A stretch of DNA of 10,017 bases from Clostridia bacterium. Lineage in GTDB: Bacteria > Bacillota > DULZ01. Below, in pieces: positions 4,912 through 10,017 of this stretch; the first letter of the stretch is position 1; every line of letters begins with the position of its first letter. A program made the translations under genes and the position numbers. Location: the NCBI GenBank assembly GCA_012520135.1, contig JAAYOX010000362.1, positions 1-10,017 on the forward strand, given 5' to 3'. The notes under the pieces were generated by a model. That model ran no database searches and had not been told where the DNA came from. It saw nothing but the letters and a program-made list of their open reading frames with translations.

Positions 4912-5748
4912 TTAGACCTCCCAGTTCCTCTGTGCACTGAGGGCAATGCCCACCGGGGTTACCAAGAAAGGGTTGTCCGGTTTCCAGGTAGGTATGCCGA
5001 CATAAGCCTCCACCACCTTTTCAATCCCTGAAAAACAGCTGGCCCCTCCTGTCAAGTAAAGATTATCCACCTGAAACTGCTCAATATGTCGCCTGATAAT
5101 GGAAGCTACTTTTTCCATGACCGGTTTTACCACCGGAAAAAGTGACTGCTGTTTTTGGGGATCAGTTTTCAACTGCTCGGCGTCGGCATAAGAGATATGA
5201 TAAGCGCCTGCGATTACTAAAGTAAAATGAGTCCCGCCGGTAGGTTCATCGGCTACATAGATCACTTCTCCATCCTGGATTACGGCAATTCCCGTTGTAC
5301 CTCCACCGATATCCACCACCGCCCCATTCCTGATTCCCAACACACGGCCGGCTACTGTAGGTTCGTCCACAACGGTAGCAACCTTGAATCCGGCCCCTTC
5401 AGCCACATAGCGAATGGAACGCCGGTCAGCCTCTGCCGTTCCCGGTGGATAAGCAGTGCCGGCAGTGCTCAACTCCGTCCCCAATTTTGCTTCGATTTCC
5501 CTCTTCAGTTCCCGGACTATATCCAGAGCACCCACATAATCCACCAGCAGTCCGTCCTTGACTACTTCGGCATAACGCATGGCTCCGGCAACCGGTTCCC
5601 CGTCCTGATCCACCACCGCGAGAACAATGTAAGCAGTGCCCAGATCCACTCCGGCAAAGAGGTTTGTTCCTCCCTTTACCGGCACAGGATTGGCAATGGC
5701 AGCTTCAAATTTCTTGATCAGCCGGTTAGCATCTTGTAAAAACTCCAT
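4912..5748 (-). CDS. eutJ: Chaperone-like Hsp70/actin-fold protein EutJ
   Basis: EutJ belongs to the actin/Hsp70 ATPase superfamily. In eut operons it is assumed to be a chaperone for enzyme or compartment assembly, but its role is not firmly shown. From the ATG at 5748 the protein is 278 aa, the same length as E. coli EutJ. Motifs: FAGVDLGTAY (31-40, phosphate 1), AYPPGTAEADRR (99-110), VVDEPTVAGRVL (127-138), VVDIGGGTTGIAV (144-156, phosphate 2), ADEPTGGTHFT (166-176), VKPVMEKVASIIRRHI (207-222) and LTGGASCF (232-239, adenosine). An upstream in-frame TTG at 5772 would add 8 residues and overlap eutT by 7 nt, but has no ribosome site. The final codons of eutJ (GGGAGGTC TAA) double as the ribosome site for the next gene. 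Confidence 0.94.
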   Translation of the reverse strand: MEFLQDANRLIKKFEAAIANPVPVKGGTNLFAGVDLGTAYIVLAVVDQDGEPVAGAMRYAEVVKDGLLVDYVGALDIVRELKREIEAKLGTELSTAGTAYPPGTAEADRRSIRYVAEGAGFKVATVVDEPTVAGRVLGIRNGAVVDIGGGTTGIAVIQDGEVIYVADEPTGGTHFTLVIAGAYHISYADAEQLKTDPQKQQSLFPVVKPVMEKVASIIRRHIEQFQVDNLYLTGGASCFSGIEKVVEAYVGIPTWKPDNPFLVTPVGIALSAQRNWEV

Positions 5749-5758
5749 TTTTACAATT

Positions 5759-5763
5759 CTCCC
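5759..5763 (-). promoter_or_regulatory. Ribosome binding site deciding the eutJ start
   Basis: On the minus strand this reads GGGAG, followed by a 10-nt spacer and ATG at 5748. The alternative TTG at 5772 has only GC-rich sequence without a purine run upstream. This supports the ATG start and a 278-residue EutJ. Confidence 0.65.
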
Positions 5764-5765
5764 AT

Positions 5766-6509
5766 CTAACAACCGACCCGGTAATGGCCGGAAATCAACT
5801 GTATCGTCAGGACATACAGCAGGCTGCTTAACCTGTTGAGTGCCTGGATAATATCTTCCCTTTCCACATCTCCGGAAGATTTACAAAAAGCGTCAATGGC
5901 TGCCAATTCCACTTCCCGCACCTGGGTCCGGAGATAATTCATCTGCGCTACCACAGCGCCCTGCTCCGGATCAGGAAAAAGGTGACTTACTCCAAAGTAT
6001 TTTTGCGGATTATGAGACCGCTGCCGGATTTCCTCCTGGGACCAACCGTTAAACTCAATAGCCGGCAATGTCTCTCCCTTCACTTCAGCCGCCAATATTC
6101 GCCGTACATAGTCTAAAAGTTCTCTTAAATCCCTGCCCAGTCCCAGATACCCGCTTGCCTCCACCTGGATAATGCTTGTGATCAATAGCGCTTCGAAAGA
6201 ATCGAGCTTGCCCCTTAATCTGATTCTGGGATGGTTTTTCAAAACCAGGTTATTTCCCCTGATATGAGTCATATGCTCAGGCTTACTGCTATTAGATCGT
6301 TCCGAGGAGTTGTTCTCTTTTACAACCGCTGTCTTTTCTCCGGGAAAGGTTTTCCTCACCGGCTCGGGTCCGTTCACCACTTTAATCCGCCGTTCACTTA
6401 AAAACTGAGCCGCAGCAGGAGTCAACCGGCAGCCTTCAGGCAGGGTGAAAGACGTAAACTCGGACTTTTTGTACATTTCCCGGAGTTCCATCTCTGTTAT
6501 CGCACGCAT
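5766..6509 (-). CDS. eutT: ATP:corrinoid adenosyltransferase EutT, metal-motif-free Firmicute type
   Basis: EutT transfers the adenosyl group of ATP to Co(I) cobalamin, making the adenosylcobalamin needed by EutBC. The 247 aa start with a small N-terminal module (LPEGCRLTPAAAQFL, 23-37) resembling that of EutQ. A Ser/Asn/Glu-rich hydrophilic linker follows at about 58-80. The catalytic helical domain has SHNPQKYFGVSHLFPDP (165-181), MNYLRTQVREVELAA (190-204) and IIQALNRLSSLLYVL (220-234), which align with E. coli EutT. The His...Cys-Cys-X2-Cys metal motif of Salmonella EutT is absent. The only cysteines are 27, 209 and 247, as expected for the metal-independent EutT class described in Listeria and other Firmicutes. 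The ATG at 6509 has GAGGGCGAGG upstream. The TAG stop is 17 nt before the preferred eutJ start. Confidence 0.93.
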   Translation of the reverse strand: MRAITEMELREMYKKSEFTSFTLPEGCRLTPAAAQFLSERRIKVVNGPEPVRKTFPGEKTAVVKENNSSERSNSSKPEHMTHIRGNNLVLKNHPRIRLRGKLDSFEALLITSIIQVEASGYLGLGRDLRELLDYVRRILAAEVKGETLPAIEFNGWSQEEIRQRSHNPQKYFGVSHLFPDPEQGAVVAQMNYLRTQVREVELAAIDAFCKSSGDVEREDIIQALNRLSSLLYVLTIQLISGHYRVGC

Positions 6510-6527
6510 CTTCCTCGCCCTCTTTCC

Positions 6528-7202
6528 TCATCCTGTGTATTCTACAGGACTTTTCGCCACATCGATTACGGCTTCCAGAAAAGCTTCACAGGCAGCTTTG
6601 CAAGCACTTTGAGTTCCTGTCAACAAGGCGCCCCCGAAGTTGGTTTCCGATGGCGGTCCGTACCAGACCTTCATGTCGACTTTAGCCGCTTTTAAAGCTG
6701 CATCCACTCCATAGACGGACTCTAACGGTGGAGCAATCAAGTAGGCAATGGGTTCCCCCGGTTCTATGCCACATACTTTAGATAAGTAAGTTCCCGAACG
6801 GGAAATAGTATAAGCATAAAAAGCAATCTTTCCTTCAGGGTCAGCCGCATAGAAACAAGCATCTTCTTTAATGAGGTATTCGGCGGCGGCTAAACCTGCT
6901 TTCACTTCCGCCGGATCAGGTCCGGCTATAATGCCGATAAATTCCCCGGACAAGGGACCGGAAGCATGAGCCTCCCCGGCATAAAATGACCGGGCATAGA
7001 CTACCTCCACATCGGCATGTTTAGTTGCTTCATCCACAGCTGTATAACCTACATCATCAATAGTGCAGGTAAACATGCCGATACTTTTCTGATCCGACCG
7101 CAGCTTCAGTTGCCCGGACAGGTCTTGGGCAACGTTAGGGATCAGTCTAACCGCCAGAATCTTCGCTCTTATTGGATCCATCACGGCCATGGGTTCTGTC
7201 AC
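6528..7202 (-). CDS. eutL: Trimeric tandem-BMC shell protein EutL
   Basis: EutL is a shell protein with two circularly permuted BMC domains (BMC-T) that forms pseudohexameric trimers with a large gated pore, thought to admit bulky substrates or cofactors. The 224 aa match E. coli EutL (219 aa) end to end: VAVDEATKHADVEVVYARSFYAG-type strand in repeat 1 (about 55-76), GPDPAEVKAGL (94-104), then repeat 2 with YTISRSGTYLSK (131-142), APPLESVYGVDAALKAAKVD (157-176), PPSETNFGGALLTGTQSACKAACEAF (183-208, conserved core). The GTG at 7202 has AAAGG upstream. ATG codons at 7190 (residue 5) and 7181 (residue 8) are alternatives, and family length cannot separate them. It lies between eutA and eutT and ends 18 nt before eutT. 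Confidence 0.96.
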   Translation of the reverse strand: MTEPMAVMDPIRAKILAVRLIPNVAQDLSGQLKLRSDQKSIGMFTCTIDDVGYTAVDEATKHADVEVVYARSFYAGEAHASGPLSGEFIGIIAGPDPAEVKAGLAAAEYLIKEDACFYAADPEGKIAFYAYTISRSGTYLSKVCGIEPGEPIAYLIAPPLESVYGVDAALKAAKVDMKVWYGPPSETNFGGALLTGTQSACKAACEAFLEAVIDVAKSPVEYTG

Positions 7203-7214
7203 CTACCTTTATCC

Positions 7215-8696
7215 TCACTTGCTCCCGATACCGGAACTGTTGAACACCAAGGTTTTTACTACTACAGGAACCACTCTTCCCCCAAACATTGGCTTCCCGA
7301 TATCAATATAATCGCCTTCATCTACCCGTACCTGGTCAATGCATACTACCTGCGCTTCTTTGCCAATTTCAACCTGCAGGGATTGTCCCAACACTTTGGC
7401 ACAATCTTTCCTCAACACTACTACCAGAGGTTTGTCCTCCTCCAGATAACTCTTGCTGCCACGAACAATACCTTTTGCCAAGGTCCTGATTGCTTCAAAA
7501 GTAGGTTCCTGAGGCCCCTCCATGGCCAAGGCTACCTGATCTACAGACCCGTCGGCTGTTACCTGTTCAATAGCCCGCTCAATCAAGGTCTTGATTTCCT
7601 CCACATCACCGGGAACTCCGCCGGGAAAGGGGGAGATTACCGGTACATTACGCATCGGCAGATTTTCTTCTTTAACGGAAATGGTGCTTCCACTCAAGGT
7701 TACGGAATGAGTACCGGCTCCAATCACTGTTGCCCTGATGGTTTCCCCAGGTTTGAGCAGTTCAACGCCTTTAGCCTTCATTTGCTTCCGGACTGCCCAT
7801 CCCAGTAGGGGGCCGGTATCTCCGTAGCCGGAAACCTCAGCCACGCTCATGGGGTTAAAATCGCTGTAAACGTAATCTGCCACTCCCCCGGAAATCATCA
7901 CTTTTTCCACCGGATAGTCCAGCTTAAGTGGTGGCGTCATCAGCAATTCCCTGGTTAAACCGGAGAGATTGCCGGTGCTGATCAACTCCACTATACATTC
8001 AGCCATCAACTGGGCTACAGTTTTCAAATCGGTCAGGCTGACCCGATCGCCTGCGGCCAAGGGGAGACCCGCTTGGTTCAAAACCTCCTGAGCCGGTTCG
8101 GCAATAAAAACAATTTTGTCTCCTCCCCGCTCCAGCTCAATTAAACGACCGCCCACATTCAGACAAGCAGTATCAATGGCCCTACCTTCCCTGAAAACGC
8201 CAATATTGGAGGTTCCACCTCCGATATCGATGTTAAGGGTAACCCGGTGCTTTTCCTTGGAATACCTTGCTGCACCGGATCCCTTACCTGCCAAAATAGC
8301 TTCCAGGTTTACCCCGGCAGTGGCCACCACAAAGTCACCGGCTAAGCCCGCCATGGACAGGATGATATTCCGGGCATTGTCTTTTTTGGCCATCTCCCCG
8401 GTAATGATTACCGCTCCCGTATCAACCTCATCTGCTGTCAAACCGGCTGCCCGGTATTCCGTTGCTACGATCCGGGCCACCGCCACGGCATCGATTAAAT
8501 CATGATCCTTAAGGGGAGTAAAATGAATATCACTTCGATACAGTATTTCTTTATCAATTATCTCCATGCGGGGCACTGCCGAGCCTGGAGCAACATTCTT
8601 AATCGTTAAACGGCTGATGACCAGTTGGGTGGTAGTCGTACCAATGTCTAATCCTACACTGATAATAGTTTGATGCCCCGAAATAGAACTCACCAC
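7215..8696 (-). CDS. eutA: Ethanolamine ammonia-lyase reactivating factor (EutA)
   Basis: EutA is the ATP-dependent reactivase that releases damaged cobalamin from ethanolamine ammonia-lyase so that fresh adenosylcobalamin can bind. The 493-residue protein (E. coli about 467) has the actin/Hsp70-type ATPase signature: phosphate-1 loop GLDIGTTTT (15-23), phosphate-2 loop NIDIGGGTSN (155-164), then CLNVGGRLIE and an ISGGVADY adenosine motif. The C-terminal half has RATVIGAGTHSVTLSGSTI, and near the end GDYIDIGKPMFGGRVVPVVVKT, both typical of EutA. The start is uncertain. Two tandem GTG codons (8696 and 8693) lie in AAAGGTGGTGAG, where the GTGs overlap the best Shine-Dalgarno-like sequence, so true initiation could be slightly downstream. 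The family N-terminus begins only a few residues before the GLDIGTT loop. It sits 12 nt before eutL. Confidence 0.95.
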   Translation of the reverse strand: MVSSISGHQTIISVGLDIGTTTTQLVISRLTIKNVAPGSAVPRMEIIDKEILYRSDIHFTPLKDHDLIDAVAVARIVATEYRAAGLTADEVDTGAVIITGEMAKKDNARNIILSMAGLAGDFVVATAGVNLEAILAGKGSGAARYSKEKHRVTLNIDIGGGTSNIGVFREGRAIDTACLNVGGRLIELERGGDKIVFIAEPAQEVLNQAGLPLAAGDRVSLTDLKTVAQLMAECIVELISTGNLSGLTRELLMTPPLKLDYPVEKVMISGGVADYVYSDFNPMSVAEVSGYGDTGPLLGWAVRKQMKAKGVELLKPGETIRATVIGAGTHSVTLSGSTISVKEENLPMRNVPVISPFPGGVPGDVEEIKTLIERAIEQVTADGSVDQVALAMEGPQEPTFEAIRTLAKGIVRGSKSYLEEDKPLVVVLRKDCAKVLGQSLQVEIGKEAQVVCIDQVRVDEGDYIDIGKPMFGGRVVPVVVKTLVFNSSGIGSK

Positions 8697-8715
8697 CTTT
8701 GAGCCAGGGCCGTTT

Positions 8716-9621
8716 TTACCGCTGAGTCAGTTTTATGCCACTGCATTTTTGTTCCAGGATCTGCTTCACAATATCCACCAGATGAGCACCGGCTTCAGCA
8801 GCGGGAGTACCTCCCTTATGAATATTACTGACAACGGTCCTTTCGCTTTCTACCATTCCCAGTCTGGGATTATAAGCAAGATAAGCACTGAGACTTTCCG
8901 CGTTGGCCAGACCCGGCCTTTCTCCGAGCATAATAATAGCTACCTCCGGTCTCAACGCCTCCCCTATGGCATCCATGACAGCCACCCTGCCGTATTTCAC
9001 GAACAGGGGAGTTCCGGTACTAATTTTTGCCTGCTCCAAACCTTGCAGGAATGCAGGTAAGAGATCCGGCATATTAGTTTCCACCGCCGTACTGGACAAT
9101 CCGTCAGCTACAATAATCTGCACTTGGGCACCGGTTTTACCCATCTGCTGCAGTATCTCCATGCTCTTGGGGCAGAGTTTCCTACCTAAATCCGGACGGG
9201 TCAAAAACTCGTCTTTATCCCTGCAGGCACTTTGCAGTTCCGTCAAGTTAAATTCCCGGATAAATGCTTCGGAAACATCATTCAGAACTGCATCCTGGGC
9301 CGTTGCGTGAGCGGCCCTGAACCTTACCAGGGTATCTGTCAACGGCCTGCCGCCGGCCCGCCAAACTCCGATTTGAGCGGGGGTTGTGTTTTTCATGTCC
9401 TGATAAAACTCCCTGTCAACCGGGTTAGGTACTTTGAAATACTCCTGCATCCTGACTGAAGTAATATCTTCAAGGGAGCCGTCTTGACTCTCCACAGCGC
9501 AACAGTCGCCTTCTACCTTTGATAAAACCGTTTCCGCAGCCTCTTTTTGACCTACGATGCTTTCCATGTTTTGACTGAGCACCTGTTCCACAATCTGTCT
9601 AATAGTCTCCTCAAGGGTCAT
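8716..9621 (-). CDS. eutC: Ethanolamine ammonia-lyase small subunit (EutC)
   Basis: EutC (301 aa; E. coli protein about 295) completes the cobalamin-binding site of ethanolamine ammonia-lyase. Residues 1-18 form an amphipathic helix (MTLEETIRQIVEQVLSQN) of the kind that targets EutC into microcompartments. A variable linker to about residue 60 follows, containing adjacent Cys40-Cys41. The conserved domain then shows IGVWRAGGRPLT (84-95), FRAAHATAQDAV (101-112), VADGLSSTAV (171-180), MLGERPGL (231-238) and NIHKGGTPAAEAGAHLV (266-282), all family signatures. The ATG start is preceded by a GGGTGAGAAG ribosome site overlapping the short gap after eutB. eutA, encoding the reactivase for this same enzyme, follows after 19 nt. 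I am confident in the identity and the start. Confidence 0.97.
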   Translation of the reverse strand: MTLEETIRQIVEQVLSQNMESIVGQKEAAETVLSKVEGDCCAVESQDGSLEDITSVRMQEYFKVPNPVDREFYQDMKNTTPAQIGVWRAGGRPLTDTLVRFRAAHATAQDAVLNDVSEAFIREFNLTELQSACRDKDEFLTRPDLGRKLCPKSMEILQQMGKTGAQVQIIVADGLSSTAVETNMPDLLPAFLQGLEQAKISTGTPLFVKYGRVAVMDAIGEALRPEVAIIMLGERPGLANAESLSAYLAYNPRLGMVESERTVVSNIHKGGTPAAEAGAHLVDIVKQILEQKCSGIKLTQR

Positions 9622-9633
9622 CTTCTCACCCGC

Positions 9634-10017
9634 CTACCTTGTAAAAATAGTCGCATCTCCGGCACCGGAAGTCAGTTTTCCATCCTTCATAATACCCTGC
9701 TCCTCCAACCAGGCTTCAAACTCAGGCAAAGGCCGGAGTTTCAGCAATTCCCTCAACGCAGCGATGTCATGATAACTGGTAGTCTGGTAGTTCAACATCA
9801 CATCATCACCCATCGGCACCCCAATAAAGTAATTGCAGCCGGCATTGCTCAACAACACAGCCAGGTTCTCAATATCATTCTGATCCGCCTTCATATGGTT
9901 GGTGTAGCAGCAATCGCATCCCATGGGAACCCCCAGCAATTTGCCCATGAAGTGGTCTTCCAGTCCGGCTCTGATTACCTGGCGGGAATCATATAGATAC
10001 TCAGGTCCGATAAAGCC
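9634..10017 (-). CDS. eutB: Ethanolamine ammonia-lyase large subunit (EutB), C-terminal part
   Basis: This is the C-terminal 127 residues of the catalytic large subunit of ethanolamine ammonia-lyase, which with EutC converts ethanolamine to acetaldehyde and ammonia using adenosylcobalamin. The frame is open to the window edge, so the start and the N-terminal barrel lie outside. Family landmarks run in order: GPEYLYDSRQ near the visible start, then GLEDHFMGKLLG, PMGCDCCYTNH, a GCNYFIGVPMGDD stretch and MLNYQTTSYHD, all strongly conserved in EutB. The extreme C-terminus (after EEQGIMKDGK) is short and ends GAGDATIFTR before a TAG stop. It is the first visible gene of the operon, and eutC follows after 12 nt, the usual eutBC pairing. 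The assignment is essentially certain; only completeness is unknown. Confidence 0.97.
   Translation of the reverse strand, partial: GFIGPEYLYDSRQVIRAGLEDHFMGKLLGVPMGCDCCYTNHMKADQNDIENLAVLLSNAGCNYFIGVPMGDDVMLNYQTTSYHDIAALRELLKLRPLPEFEAWLEEQGIMKDGKLTSGAGDATIFTR

Noticed and set aside
7017..7808. Long open frame on the plus strand (263 codons)
   Set aside because: It is antisense to eutL and eutA, which have clear family motifs across the whole span. Its translation is rich in His, Tyr and Phe with no recognisable domain.

Overview
The window is one continuous stretch of an ethanolamine-utilization (eut) bacterial microcompartment operon. Every gene lies on the minus strand, so transcription runs from position 10017 down to 1. 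Both ends are cut: the 5' end holds the last 127 residues of EutB, and the 3' end holds the first ~267 residues of a CoA-acylating aldehyde dehydrogenase. I count 14 genes. Intergenic gaps are about 50 nt or less, three start/stop junctions are very tight or overlapping, and I see no promoter, terminator, tRNA, rRNA, IS element or CRISPR array.

The organism is probably a Gram-positive anaerobe of the Clostridia. The reasons are strong purine-rich Shine-Dalgarno sites before nearly every gene, GTG starts in 6 of the 13 genes with visible starts, and an EutT without the metal-binding Cys-Cys motif known from enterobacteria. The roughly even G+C by eye suggests a Peptococcaceae-like lineage rather than low-GC Clostridium, but this is a weak inference.

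Order of transcription: eutB (partial), eutC, eutA, eutL, eutT, eutJ, a permuted GrpU/PduU-like shell protein, eutN, pduS-like, pduT-like, eutQ, eutM, a BMC-H shell protein with a C-terminal tail domain, and the aldehyde dehydrogenase.

How they work together: EutBC is the adenosylcobalamin-dependent ammonia-lyase that converts ethanolamine to acetaldehyde and ammonia. EutA reactivates it. PduS (flavin/Fe-S) and EutT supply reduced and adenosylated cobalamin. The aldehyde dehydrogenase converts acetaldehyde to acetyl-CoA. EutL, the GrpU-like protein, EutN, PduT-like, EutM and the tailed BMC-H build the shell, giving hexamer, trimer and pentamer (vertex) components. EutJ is a chaperone-like actin/Hsp70-fold protein, and EutQ is a cupin linked to acetate metabolism and assembly.

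The most unusual aspect is the shell chemistry. Two different shell proteins carry an Ile-Cys-Pro motif where an Fe-S cluster is known or expected in the pore: the PduT-like protein at Cys38 and the permuted GrpU-like protein at Cys69. They sit on either side of eutN and the PduS-like oxidoreductase gene, which suggests a compartment specialised for moving electrons across its shell. A second unusual item is the BMC-H protein whose acidic linker ends in a Rho-N/SAP-like helical module. The DNA for that linker contains a perfect 10-bp inverted repeat.
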